Source of the DNA: Vogesella margarita
GTDB taxonomy: Bacteria; Pseudomonadota; Gammaproteobacteria; Burkholderiales; Chromobacteriaceae
NCBI RefSeq assembly: GCF_028548475.1
Contig: NZ_JAQQLE010000001.1
Span: 372,001 to 436,000, forward strand
Length of the DNA: 64,000 bases
Direction of reading: 5' to 3'
Part shown: in pieces, positions 8,249 to 16,136 of the stretch
Numbering within the stretch: the stretch's first letter is position 1
Layout of the letters: each line of letters begins with the position of its first letter
The notes under the pieces: model-generated
The model's database searches: none
Told to the model about the DNA's origin: nothing
What the model saw: the letters and a program-made list of their open reading frames with translations, nothing else
Translations under genes and position numbers: made by a program

Positions 8249-9655
8249 ATGCGATACATCAGCACCCGTGGCGGCATGGCGCCGCTTGAATTCTCCGACA
8301 CCATCCTGATGGGTCTGGCCCCGGACGGCGGCCTGGCGCTGCCGGAAAGCTACCCGCAGATCACGCGCGCGCAGCTGGACGCCTGGCGCGGCCTGTCCTA
8401 CGCCGACCTCGCCTTCGAGATCGTCAGCCTGTTTGCCACCGACATTCCGGCGGCCGACCTCAAGGACATTCTCGACCGCACCTACACCGCCGAGGTGTAT
8501 GGCTCGGCCGAGATCACCCCGGTGAAGCGCCTGCACGACGGTCTGGTGATCCTGGAGCTGTCCAACGGCCCGACGCTGGCGTTCAAGGACATGGCGATGC
8601 AGTTCCTCGGCAACCTGTTCGAGTACGTGCTGGCGAAGAAGGGCGAACAGCTCAACATCGTCGGCGCCACCTCCGGCGACACCGGCTCCGCCGCCGAGTA
8701 CGCGATGCGCGGCAAACAGAACATCAACGTGTTCATGATGAGCCCGGACGGGTTGATGAGTACGTTCCAGCGTGCGCAGATGTACAGCCTGCAGGACGCC
8801 AATATCCACAACATCGCCATCCGCGGCATGTTCGACGATTGCCAGGACATCGTGAAGGCGGTGCAGAACGATCACGTCTTCAAGGCGAAGTACAAGGTCG
8901 GCACCGTCAACTCCATCAACTGGGCGCGCATCGTGGCGCAGGTGGTGTACTACTTCAAGGGCTACTTCAACGCCACCAGCAGCAATGACGAACAGGTCAG
9001 CTTCTGCGTGCCGTCCGGCAACTTCGGCAACGTCTGCGCCGGTCACATCGCGCGTCAGATGGGGCTGCCGGTGCAGCGCCTGATCGTGGCCACCAACGAG
9101 AACGACGTGCTGGACGAGTTCTTCAAGAGCGGCAAGTACGCACCGCGCGGCACCGCCAACACCTGGGTGACCTCCAGCCCGTCGATGGACATCTCCAAGG
9201 CGTCCAACTTCGAGCGCTTCATCTTCGACCTGGTTGGCCGCGACGGCGACAGGGTCAAGGCACTGTGGGCCGAGGTCGACAGCGGCAAGGGCTTCGACCT
9301 TGCGGCCAACCTTGGCGCGGTGCGCGAGCGCTTCGGCTTCGTCTCCGGCAAGAGCACGCACGCCGACCGCTTGGCCACCATCCGCACGGTGGACGCCGAG
9401 GATGGCGTGGTGGTGGACACCCACACCGCCGACGGCATCAAGGTAGCGCGCGAAGTGCGCCTGCCGGGCGAAACCATCGTCTGCCTGGAAACGGCGCTGC
9501 CGGCCAAGTTCGCCGACACCATCCGCGAGGCGCTGAACCGCGACGCGCCACGTCCGGACGGCTTCGACGGCCTGGAAGAGCTGCCGCAGCGCGTGACGGT
9601 ATTCGATGCCGATGCCGCCGCGGTGAAGGCCTACATCGAGCAGGCGCTGGCCTGA
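8249..9655 (+). CDS. thrC: Threonine synthase
   Basis: PLP enzyme converting O-phosphohomoserine to threonine. The N-terminus MRYISTRGG and the 468-aa length match the fungal/proteobacterial long form. The PLP lysine is K113 in GPTLAFKDMAMQ, and the phosphate-binding loop is ATSGDTGSAAEYA. It is the last gene of hom-(small secreted protein)-thrC and is followed by a terminator. Two uptake-like motifs lie within the coding sequence, near 9234 (GTTGGCCGCG) and 9302 (TTGCGGCCAACCTTGG). The second encodes the residues LAANLG. Confidence 0.96.
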   Translation: MRYISTRGGMAPLEFSDTILMGLAPDGGLALPESYPQITRAQLDAWRGLSYADLAFEIVSLFATDIPAADLKDILDRTYTAEVYGSAEITPVKRLHDGLVILELSNGPTLAFKDMAMQFLGNLFEYVLAKKGEQLNIVGATSGDTGSAAEYAMRGKQNINVFMMSPDGLMSTFQRAQMYSLQDANIHNIAIRGMFDDCQDIVKAVQNDHVFKAKYKVGTVNSINWARIVAQVVYYFKGYFNATSSNDEQVSFCVPSGNFGNVCAGHIARQMGLPVQRLIVATNENDVLDEFFKSGKYAPRGTANTWVTSSPSMDISKASNFERFIFDLVGRDGDRVKALWAEVDSGKGFDLAANLGAVRERFGFVSGKSTHADRLATIRTVDAEDGVVVDTHTADGIKVAREVRLPGETIVCLETALPAKFADTIREALNRDAPRPDGFDGLEELPQRVTVFDADAAAVKAYIEQALA

Positions 9656-9678
9656 GTCGGTCCGCCTTTGCTGTTTCC

Positions 9679-9706
9679 AGCCCCTGCCGGATGGCAGGGG
9701 CTTTTT
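9679..9706 (+). terminator. Intrinsic terminator after thrC
   Basis: Stem AGCCCCTGCC / GGCAGGGGCT with a GGAT loop, followed by TTTTT. Confidence 0.93.
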
Positions 9707-9791
9707 GTTGTCCGCTGTCCGGCGTCAGGCTGTGGCCGCGCCAGTCGGCAACCGTTTTTGCAAGGGAGGATGACGCGGGTACAATGGGCGG

Positions 9792-10472
9792 ATGATGCGA
9801 AATCCATTGTGGTACGGCCTGTTGCTGCTCAGCCAGTTCGCCAGCGCCGCGGGGGTGCAGGATCTGCGCCAGCTGGAACAGGTGGCAAAGGCATTTGCCG
9901 AGGCGGACGCCGGTAGCGACGGCTTCCGTTACCAGGCGGGCAAGGCCGATCCGCGCCTGCGCCTGCCGGCCTGTGCGCAGCCGCCTGTGGCCGCCTGGCC
10001 GGCTGGCCAGAAACCGCCGTTCACGGCGCTGGAGCTGGTCTGTGCCGGGCAGGGCTGGCGCATCCTGCTGCCGGTGACCGCCAGCCAGCTCAGCGTTGGC
10101 TACGTCACCACCCGACAGCTGCGCGCCGGCGAGGTGCTGCAGGAGGCTGACATCAAGCTGGCACCGGTCAGCAACCGCGCGCTGGCGTTGCAGGCGGTGC
10201 GAGATCCGGCGCTGCTGGTGGGCAAGGCGCTGCGCAGCACCCTGCCGGCCGGCAGCCTGTTGCGCGAAAGCCAGCTGCGCCTGCCGCTGGTGATCAAGAC
10301 CAACCAGCCGGTGCGAGTGCTGGTGCAGGGCAACGGCTTCGCCATCGGCAGCGACGCGGTGGCGCTGGGCAATGCCGCGGTCGGTGAGCGGCTGAATGTG
10401 CGGGTGCCGTCCGGCAAGGTGATCTCGGGCGTGGTGCAGGAGGATCTGAGCGTGCTGATTGCGGCACCCTGA
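9792..10472 (+). CDS. flgA: Flagellar P-ring assembly chaperone FlgA
   Basis: FlgA is a periplasmic chaperone that helps FlgI form the basal-body P ring. A signal peptide is visible (LLLLSQFASAAG, cut near residue 20). A SAF/CpaB-type domain begins near residue 105 (VTTRQLRAGEVLQEADIKLAPV) and is followed by the C-terminal beta domain (VRVLVQGNGFAIGSDAVALGNAAVGERLNVRVPS), the FlgA signature. The product is 226 aa. Two ATGs at 9792 and 9795 are possible. It precedes flgM-flgN in the same direction, and the sigma-28-like promoter for flgM begins a few bases after its stop. The structural flg genes are outside the window. Confidence 0.93.
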   Translation: MMRNPLWYGLLLLSQFASAAGVQDLRQLEQVAKAFAEADAGSDGFRYQAGKADPRLRLPACAQPPVAAWPAGQKPPFTALELVCAGQGWRILLPVTASQLSVGYVTTRQLRAGEVLQEADIKLAPVSNRALALQAVRDPALLVGKALRSTLPAGSLLRESQLRLPLVIKTNQPVRVLVQGNGFAIGSDAVALGNAAVGERLNVRVPSGKVISGVVQEDLSVLIAAP

Positions 10473-10480
10473 AAAAATAG

Positions 10481-10507
10481 TCAAGTTTCTGGATTTTCAG
10501 GCGATAA
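10481..10507 (+). promoter_or_regulatory. Sigma-28 (FliA) promoter for flgM-flgN
   Basis: TCAAGTTT, an 11-base spacer and GGCGATAA match the flagellar FliA consensus (TAAAGTTT-N11-GCCGATAA) at 14 of 16 positions. It lies between the flgA stop and the flgM start, so the anti-sigma factor would be made under its own target sigma. Confidence 0.85.
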
Positions 10508-10547
10508 TGACTTCAGATTACAAAACTTTTTGTCGGGCAGGTGACAT

Positions 10548-10832
10548 ATGAAAATCGACAATTCGGGCAAGGTGGCTGCGGCCTACGGTGCGCCGGTGCG
10601 TGCTGCCAAGAAAGAAGAAGTAGCTACCCAGGCATCGGGTGCCGCGTCGCGCAGCGAAAGCGTGGCGATCAGCTCGCAGGGCCTCGCCAAGGCGGCGCAG
10701 ACGTCCGAGGCTTTCGATGCGGACAAGGTTGCCGCCATCAAGGCCGCCATTGCCGCCGGCGAATTCAAGATCAATCCGGAAGCCATTGCCGACAGCCTGA
10801 TCGCCAGTACGCGCGAGTTGCTGGCCGGCTGA
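10548..10832 (+). CDS. flgM: Anti-sigma-28 factor FlgM
   Basis: FlgM binds and inhibits the flagellar sigma factor FliA until the hook is complete and it is exported. The 94-aa protein begins MKIDNSGK and has the disordered, Ala/Ser-rich N-terminal half of the family. The C-terminal sigma-binding part reads FDADKVAAIKAAIAAGEFKINPEAIADSLIAST, where the I-x-G-x-F/Y-x-(I/V) segment is the hallmark. A FliA-type promoter is immediately upstream. flgN starts seven bases after its stop, giving the common flgM-flgN operon. Confidence 0.95.
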   Translation: MKIDNSGKVAAAYGAPVRAAKKEEVATQASGAASRSESVAISSQGLAKAAQTSEAFDADKVAAIKAAIAAGEFKINPEAIADSLIASTRELLAG

Positions 10833-10838
10833 TAGCGG

Positions 10839-11306
10839 ATGATGCCAAACGAACTGTTCTTGCAGCAGTGCCGGCAGGAAACGGCGGCACTGCACGCGCT
10901 ATTGTCGCTGCTGGAAGAAGAGCAGCGCGCGATCGTGCGTTTTGACGCGCTGAAACTGGATGCCTGTGCCGTCAGCAAGCAGCAGCAACTGCAGCTGCTG
11001 CAGGATAGCAAGGCGCAGCGCCTGGCGCTGCTGGCCGCGCACCAGCTGGACGGCAAGACCGCCTTTCTCTCGTGGCTGTCCGCCGCCGAGCCGGCGCTGC
11101 AGCAGGCCTGGATGGCGCTGGAGCACGAGCTGGCCAAGGTGCAGGCGCTGAACGACAGCAATGCCGCGATGGCGGCGGAACGGATGACCTTTGCCACCGA
11201 GGCGCTGACCGCGCTGCGCGAGGAAGCCAAGGCCATCGACGGCTACGGTCGCGACGGCAACTTCGCCGCCACGCAGGCCGCATCGCGCCGTCTGGGCTCT
11301 GCCTGA
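10839..11306 (+). CDS. flgN: Flagellar export chaperone FlgN
   Basis: FlgN is a cytoplasmic chaperone for the hook-filament junction proteins FlgK and FlgL. The 155-aa product is almost entirely helical, rich in Leu, Gln and Ala, and has the family look of LHALLSLLEEEQRAIVRFD near the N-terminus. Sequence conservation in this family is low, so the call leans on position after flgM and on helical content. Two in-frame ATGs (10839, 10842) are possible starts. Confidence 0.88.
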   Translation: MMPNELFLQQCRQETAALHALLSLLEEEQRAIVRFDALKLDACAVSKQQQLQLLQDSKAQRLALLAAHQLDGKTAFLSWLSAAEPALQQAWMALEHELAKVQALNDSNAAMAAERMTFATEALTALREEAKAIDGYGRDGNFAATQAASRRLGSA

Positions 11307-11369
11307 CAGCGTTTGTTGTTTTTGTGTTATCTTCCCTCGCGAGTTCATCTCCTGCGTCTGCGTTAATTC

Positions 11370-12284
11370 ATGACCCTGATCTCCCTTATCGTTGCACTGG
11401 CACTGGAACAATTGCGCCCCCTGGGTAACCGCAACCGGGTATGGCGCGTGTTCACCCGTTACGCCAACCATCTGGAACGCACGCTCAATGCCGGCTACAA
11501 CCGGCACGGCGTACTGGCCTGGGTGGCGGCGGTATTGCCGGTGGTGGCGGTGGTGATGGCGGTGTACTACGCGCTGTACCAGGCCAGCCCGCTGTTGGCC
11601 CTGCTGTGGAATATCCTGGTGCTGTACCTGACCATGGGCTTCCGCCATTTCTCGGGCTCGTTCTCCGAAATCGCGCTGGCGCTGGGCGAGGGACGGGATT
11701 TTGACGCACGCAAGGAGCTAGCGCGCTGGACCAACCAGCCGACGTCCGAGCTGTCGATCGAGGAAGTCTCGCGACTGGCGATTGAGCAGGGCGTGCTGGA
11801 CAGCTACCGCCACGTGTTCGGCACCATGTTCTGGTTCGTGCTGTTGCCGGGCCCGGCTGGTGCCGTGCTGTACCGTGCCACGCAGATGCTGGCGCAGAAG
11901 TGGGGTGCCCGCGACGACGAGCTGTTCGGCCGTTTCTCGCGCCGTGCCGGCGAATGGCTGGACTGGATTCCGGTGCGCCTGACCGCGGCCAGCTTTGCGG
12001 TGATGGGCGACTTCGAGGATGCGGTGTACTGCTGGCGTTCGCAGGCCAAGACCTGGGGCAACTACGCGACCGGCATCCTGCTGGCCTCGGCGGCCGGCGC
12101 TCTGGGCGTCAAGCTCGGCGATCCGCTGCGCCAGGACTACACCGTGAAATACCGCCCGGAACTGGGTGTCGGCGACGATGCCGACCCCAACTACCTGAAG
12201 AGCGCCGTCGGCCTGGTGTGGCGTACCGTGCTGCTGTGGCTGTTCGTGGTGTTGCTGATCAGCGTGATCTCATTCTTTGGCTGA
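11370..12284 (+). CDS. CobD/CbiB family membrane protein
   Basis: A 304-aa inner-membrane protein of the CobD/CbiB family as found in betaproteobacteria. Features are the N-terminus TLISLIVALALEQLRPL, a FRHFSGSFSEIALALGEGR stretch, helices at about 50-90 and 155-180, and a hydrophobic C-terminus LWLFVVLLISVISFF. CbiB proper makes adenosylcobinamide phosphate, but no cobalamin genes lie nearby. This divergent branch occurs as a single gene in many Neisseriales and Burkholderiales, so the enzymatic role is doubtful. It stands alone between flgN and rhlE. Confidence 0.75.
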   Translation: MTLISLIVALALEQLRPLGNRNRVWRVFTRYANHLERTLNAGYNRHGVLAWVAAVLPVVAVVMAVYYALYQASPLLALLWNILVLYLTMGFRHFSGSFSEIALALGEGRDFDARKELARWTNQPTSELSIEEVSRLAIEQGVLDSYRHVFGTMFWFVLLPGPAGAVLYRATQMLAQKWGARDDELFGRFSRRAGEWLDWIPVRLTAASFAVMGDFEDAVYCWRSQAKTWGNYATGILLASAAGALGVKLGDPLRQDYTVKYRPELGVGDDADPNYLKSAVGLVWRTVLLWLFVVLLISVISFFG

Positions 12285-12299
12285 ACCCAGCCTGTTGCT

Positions 12300-12331
12300 G
12301 CGCCGCCAGTGTTGGCGGCGCTTCGCTTTTT
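12300..12331 (+). terminator. Probable intrinsic terminator after the CobD-like gene
   Basis: Nine-bp stem GCGCCGCCA / TGGCGGCGC with a GTGT loop. The T run (TTTTT) begins five bases after the stem, so it is somewhat imperfect. Confidence 0.65.
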
Positions 12332-12392
12332 AATTGATTATTGAACGGGGCCGGGGCGCAGTAGCGGCGCCAGCCCTGATGGAGTTCCCGAC

Positions 12393-13901
12393 ATGTCTTT
12401 TGCCGAACTGGGTCTATCGCCCGAAATCCTGCGGGCCGTAGATGAACTGGGGTATAGCGAAGCCACCCCGATCCAGGCCAAGGCGATTCCGCTGGTACTG
12501 TCCGGCCGTGACCTGTTGGCCGCGGCGCAGACGGGTACCGGCAAGACGGCGGCCTTCCTGCTGCCTATCCTGGAGCGCCTGAAGAAATTCGCCAATCCCA
12601 GCGTGTCGCCGGCGATGCACCCGGTGCGCGCGCTGATCCTGTCGCCGACGCGCGAGCTGGCCGACCAGATCGGCGTCAACGCCAAGGCCTATACCAAATA
12701 CCTGCCGCTGCGCAGCACCACCGTCTACGGTGGCATGAACATGGACCCGCAGACGGCGGAACTGCGTCGCGGTGTCGAGATCGTGATCGCCACCCCGGGC
12801 CGCCTGCTCGACCACATCCAGCAGAAAACCATCCAGCTGAACAAGGTCGACGTGCTGGTGCTGGACGAGGCCGACCGCATGTTGGACATGGGCTTCATCC
12901 AGGACATCCGCAAGATCATGTCCCTGCTGCCCAAGCAGCGCCAGACGCTGCTGTTCTCCGCCACCTTCGCGCCGGAGATCAAAAGGTTGGCCGCAGACTT
13001 CATGCACGACCCGCAAACGGTGGAGGTGGCGCGCCAGAACTCCACCAATGCCCAGGTCGAGCAGCTGGTGTATGCCGTCGACAGCGGCCGCAAGCGCGCG
13101 CTGCTGTCGCACCTGATCCGCGAACGCGAGATGAGCCAGGTGATCGTGTTCTGCAAGACCAAGATTTCCGCCGACCAGCTGTCGCGCGACCTGAAGCGCG
13201 ACGGCCACGCCGCCGAGGCGATCCACGGCGACAAGGCGCAGAGCGCACGCCTGGAAACGCTGAACAGCTTCAAGAGCGGCGAGGTGAAGGTGCTGGTGGC
13301 CACCGACGTGGCGGCGCGCGGTCTCGACATTTCCGAGCTGCCCTTCGTGGTCAACTACGAAATGCCGAACTCGCCGGAAGACTACGTGCACCGCATCGGC
13401 CGTACCGGTCGTGCCGGCGCCTCCGGGGTCGCGATCTCGCTGATGTCGCCGGATGAGGTCAAGCAGCACGAAGCCATCGAGAAACTGACCCGGCAGACGC
13501 TGCCGCCGCAGACCGTCAACGGCTTCGAGCGCCGCGAGTCGTCCGCCGCCGACAGCGGCTTCGGCAGCCGCAATGCCGGCCGCGAGCGCAGCGATGCACG
13601 ACCAGCGCGCGAGCCGCGCGCCGAGCGGGCAGAACGCAGCGAACGGCCGGAACGCAGTGAGCGTCCCGAGCGTAGCGAACGCCCGGAACGCAGCGAACGT
13701 CCGGAACGCAGCGAGCGGGCGCCGCGCGCACCGCGTGACCTGCGCGATGCGGCCACCCGCAGCCGCGAGCAGCGCGATCCGCAGGAAGGCCTGAAAGTGG
13801 CGCGTGTCGGCGCGATCGGCGGCCGCGTCCTGCCACAGCGACAGCGTGAAGTACCGGCGTTGCTGCTGCCGCCGCGTTACAAGGTGAACCAGGAGCGCTA
13901 A
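12393..13901 (+). CDS. rhlE: DEAD-box RNA helicase, RhlE type
   Basis: ATP-dependent RNA helicase acting on ribosome assembly or RNA decay. All core motifs are visible: Q-motif region (GYSEATPIQ), motif I AQTGTGKT at 45-52, PTREL, DEAD at 158-161 followed by RMLDMGF, SAT, and motif VI HRIGRTGRAG. The RhlE-type N-terminus MSFAELGLSPEILRAV fits. Beyond about residue 375 comes a basic, disordered tail. It contains five 18-bp tandem repeats (13632-13721) encoding an ERSERP hexapeptide, and it ends in PLKYKV-like PPRYKVNQER. The tail probably binds RNA. A motif AAGGTTGGCCGCAG is embedded at about 12983. Confidence 0.94.
   Translation: MSFAELGLSPEILRAVDELGYSEATPIQAKAIPLVLSGRDLLAAAQTGTGKTAAFLLPILERLKKFANPSVSPAMHPVRALILSPTRELADQIGVNAKAYTKYLPLRSTTVYGGMNMDPQTAELRRGVEIVIATPGRLLDHIQQKTIQLNKVDVLVLDEADRMLDMGFIQDIRKIMSLLPKQRQTLLFSATFAPEIKRLAADFMHDPQTVEVARQNSTNAQVEQLVYAVDSGRKRALLSHLIREREMSQVIVFCKTKISADQLSRDLKRDGHAAEAIHGDKAQSARLETLNSFKSGEVKVLVATDVAARGLDISELPFVVNYEMPNSPEDYVHRIGRTGRAGASGVAISLMSPDEVKQHEAIEKLTRQTLPPQTVNGFERRESSAADSGFGSRNAGRERSDARPAREPRAERAERSERPERSERPERSERPERSERPERSERAPRAPRDLRDAATRSREQRDPQEGLKVARVGAIGGRVLPQRQREVPALLLPPRYKVNQER
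13632..13721 (+). repeat. Five tandem 18-bp repeats in the rhlE tail
   Basis: Units start at 13632, 13650, 13668, 13686 and 13704, each encoding E-R-S-E-R-P (last unit E-R-S-E-R-A). Units differ mostly at synonymous positions (CGC/CGT, AGC/AGT), so they are not freshly copied. Confidence 0.92.
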
Positions 13902-13920
13902 GCGCCGCGGTTCCGCCCTC

Positions 13921-13953
13921 ACCCGCGCAAGCCGTTTGCGCGGGTTTGTTTTT
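13921..13953 (+). terminator. Intrinsic terminator after rhlE
   Basis: Ten-bp stem ACCCGCGCAA / TTGCGCGGGT followed by TTTGTTTTT, placed between convergent rhlE and the AlaX gene. Confidence 0.9.
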
Positions 13954-13962
13954 CCGGCGTGC

Positions 13963-14673
13963 CTAGTCGGCGAGGGCGATCACCACCCGCTTGTTGCGCG
14001 CGCCCTTGCTCTCGATCTTTTTCACCAGCACGCGGCCGATTTCGCCGGTGCGGGCGACGTGGGTGCCGCCACAGGGTTGCAGGTCGACTTCGTCGATCTC
14101 GATCAGGCGGATTTCCGGCAGGTGCAGCGGCGGCGTCACCGACATGGTCTTGATCAGCTCCGGTTGCGCCTGCAGCGCGGCGCCGCTGGTCATCTTGACG
14201 CCGACCGGCAGGTCGCGCGCGATCAGCTCGTTGAGCGCCTGTTCGATGGCCTGCGGTTCCAGCTGCATGCCTTCCGGCAGGTCGAAGTCGAGGCGGCCGC
14301 CGTCGGCGGTCAGGTTGCCGCCGGTGACGCCGGCCTTGATCACCACCGACAGCAGGTGCAGACAGGTGTGCACCCGCATGTGGCGGTAGCGGCGTTCCCA
14401 GTCCAGCGTCAGCGTCAGCGGCGTGCCGGGCGCCAGCAGCGGCGCGTTGGCGTCGAGCTGGTGCACGATGCGTCGGCTTTCCTTGTCGCGGCGGGTGTCG
14501 TGGATGGTCAGGCTGCTGCCGTCGGCCAGCGTCAGTGTGGCGCGGTCGCCGGGCTGGCCGCCGCCCAGCGGGTAGCACAGGGTATCGGCCAGCACCAGGC
14601 CGTGCTCGTCGTGCTGCAGTACATGGGTGTCCAGCGTGCGCTGGTAGGCGTCGAGATTGAATTGTTCGGACAT
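13963..14673 (-). CDS. Alanyl-tRNA editing protein (AlaX family)
   Basis: A free-standing editing domain related to alanyl-tRNA synthetase that hydrolyses mischarged Ser- or Gly-tRNA(Ala). The zinc site is intact: HTCLH (H102, H106) and CGGTH (C201, H205). The N-terminal beta-barrel segment ADTLCYPLGGGQPGDRATL corresponds to the AlaRS-like subdomain seen in AlaX-M forms. Length is 236 aa. It is convergent with rhlE and divergent from the RluA gene; the intergenic region holds one uptake-like motif. Confidence 0.9.
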   Translation of the reverse strand: MSEQFNLDAYQRTLDTHVLQHDEHGLVLADTLCYPLGGGQPGDRATLTLADGSSLTIHDTRRDKESRRIVHQLDANAPLLAPGTPLTLTLDWERRYRHMRVHTCLHLLSVVIKAGVTGGNLTADGGRLDFDLPEGMQLEPQAIEQALNELIARDLPVGVKMTSGAALQAQPELIKTMSVTPPLHLPEIRLIEIDEVDLQPCGGTHVARTGEIGRVLVKKIESKGARNKRVVIALAD

Positions 14674-14729
14674 GGTTCCCCCTGGGTGTCGTGTCGCCGT
14701 TGCCGCGCACGGCCGGTACGGTGAGGCGC

Positions 14730-14744
14730 AAAGGTTGGCCGCAA
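14730..14744. repeat. Single AAGGTTGGCCGCAA motif
   Basis: AAAGGTTGGCCGCAA in the divergent region between the AlaX and RluA genes. An adjacent GCGGCCGGCG is not a full second copy. Confidence 0.88.
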
Positions 14745-14764
14745 GCGGCCGGCGAATGGAATAG

Positions 14765-15433
14765 ATGAAGACGTTGTCGCCACAATCAAGCGTGCATACG
14801 CTGGATGATTACACGCCGCCGCAAGAGGCGGTTACGGTGCTGTACGCCGACGCGGCGCTGCTGGTGGTGGCCAAGCCGGCCGGCCTGCTGGCGGTGCCGG
14901 GGCGGCTGCCCGAAATGCAGGATTGCCTGATCCACCGCGTGCAGCAGCAGTATCCGGATGCGCTGGTGGTGCATCGCCTGGACATGGCGACCTCCGGGCT
15001 GATGGTGCTGGCGCGCAGCCCGGCGGCGCAGCGCGCGCTGAGCGAGGCCTTTGCCAGCCGTGCGGTGAGCAAACAGTATGTCGCGCTGCTGGACGGCCAG
15101 CTGCCGGATGTGGCCGGCAGCGTGGCGCTGCCGCTGATGAGCGACTGGCTGCGGCGGCCGCGGCAGAAGGTGGACGCCGCCGGCAAGCCGGCGCTGACCG
15201 AATACCGGCTGTTGCAGCAGCAGGCCGACGGTTGCCGCGTGCTGCTGACGCCGGTCACCGGCCGCACCCACCAGCTGCGGGTGCACATGCTGGCGCTCGG
15301 TTGCCCTATCGTCGGCGACGTGTTGTACGGCGGCCGCACCGCGCCGAGGCTGATGCTGCACGCGCAGTCGCTGGCGCTGCGTCATCCACATAGCGATGCC
15401 TTGCTGCAGTGGCAGCTGGCGGCGCCGTTCTGA
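14765..15433 (+). CDS. rluA: RluA family pseudouridine synthase
   Basis: Isomerises uridine in RNA. The catalytic aspartate is D73 in VVHRLDMATSGLMVLAR, and the C-terminal RluA motif PVTGRTHQLRVHMLALGCPIVGD is intact. There is no S4 domain, and the length (222 aa) is close to E. coli RluA (219), which modifies 23S U746 and tRNA U32. I assign rluA tentatively on length and domain layout. The ATG at 14765 is used. The following exonuclease gene starts directly after its stop. Confidence 0.85.
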   Translation: MKTLSPQSSVHTLDDYTPPQEAVTVLYADAALLVVAKPAGLLAVPGRLPEMQDCLIHRVQQQYPDALVVHRLDMATSGLMVLARSPAAQRALSEAFASRAVSKQYVALLDGQLPDVAGSVALPLMSDWLRRPRQKVDAAGKPALTEYRLLQQQADGCRVLLTPVTGRTHQLRVHMLALGCPIVGDVLYGGRTAPRLMLHAQSLALRHPHSDALLQWQLAAPF

Positions 15434-16063
15434 ATGGCCGCCAAACCGAAAACCGAGGAAATGAGGCGCATGAGCCAGACCAGACAGTTGTCCCGAGAAG
15501 AGATCAAGACCCTGCCGCTGTTCCCGGCGCTGGGGCCGGCGCAGATCACCGTGGTCGATCGCGCCACCTTGCCGGGGGCGCTCGCGGCGCTGCGTGCGGC
15601 GCGGGTAGCCGGCTTCGATACCGAGTCGCGGCCAACCTTTCGCAAGGGCGAAGAGGCCACCGGCCCGCACTTGATCCAGCTGGCCACCAGCGACCACGCC
15701 TACCTGTTCCCGGTGTCCGACGCCGAGGTGCTGGCGGCGCTGGGTGCGCTCTTGGCCAGCGGCGAGGTGCTGGTGGTTGGTTTCGACCTGCGCTCCGACA
15801 AACGCCACCTGCGAGACCGCTTCGGCATCGAGTGCAAGGCGCTGCTGGATGTCGGCAGCCTGTTCCAGAGCGACTCGCCAACCATCACCGTCGGTGCGGT
15901 GCAGGCGGTGGCGCGGGTGTTCGGCCAGTACTTCCGCAAGTCGAAAAAACTGTCCACCTCCAACTGGGGCGCGAAGGTGCTGAGCGAGGCGCAGCAGGTG
16001 TACGCCGCCAACGACGCCTGGGTGGCGCTGCGCATCTACCAGGCGCTGCGCCCGGAGGCGTGA
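15434..16063 (+). CDS. DEDDy-type 3'-5' exonuclease
   Basis: A 209-aa protein of the RNase D-like/DEDDy exonuclease superfamily. Visible motifs are Exo I AGFDTESRPTF (D and E), Exo II VVGFDLRSDKRHL (D) and Exo III VYAANDAWVALRIY (Y and D). It has only the exonuclease domain, with no HRDC domain, so it is not RNase D itself. The first ATG directly abuts the rluA stop; an ATG at 15470 after a better-spaced leader is possible. Coupling to rluA suggests RNA processing. An uptake-like copy (GCGGCCAACCTTTCG) interrupts the Exo I region at 15628 without breaking the frame. Confidence 0.82.
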   Translation: MAAKPKTEEMRRMSQTRQLSREEIKTLPLFPALGPAQITVVDRATLPGALAALRAARVAGFDTESRPTFRKGEEATGPHLIQLATSDHAYLFPVSDAEVLAALGALLASGEVLVVGFDLRSDKRHLRDRFGIECKALLDVGSLFQSDSPTITVGAVQAVARVFGQYFRKSKKLSTSNWGAKVLSEAQQVYAANDAWVALRIYQALRPEA

Positions 16064-16083
16064 TGCGGCCAACGTTGGCCGCA
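16064..16083. repeat. Abutting inverted pair of GTTGGCCGCA motif
   Basis: The same 20-bp palindrome as at 3899-3918, TGCGGCCAACGTTGGCCGCA, placed directly after the exonuclease stop codon. No T run follows. Confidence 0.95.
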
Positions 16084-16136
16084 ATACTTTTACCACGCGG
16101 CAGCGGCCGTGACCGATCGATTGACTAGGGGTAAGC

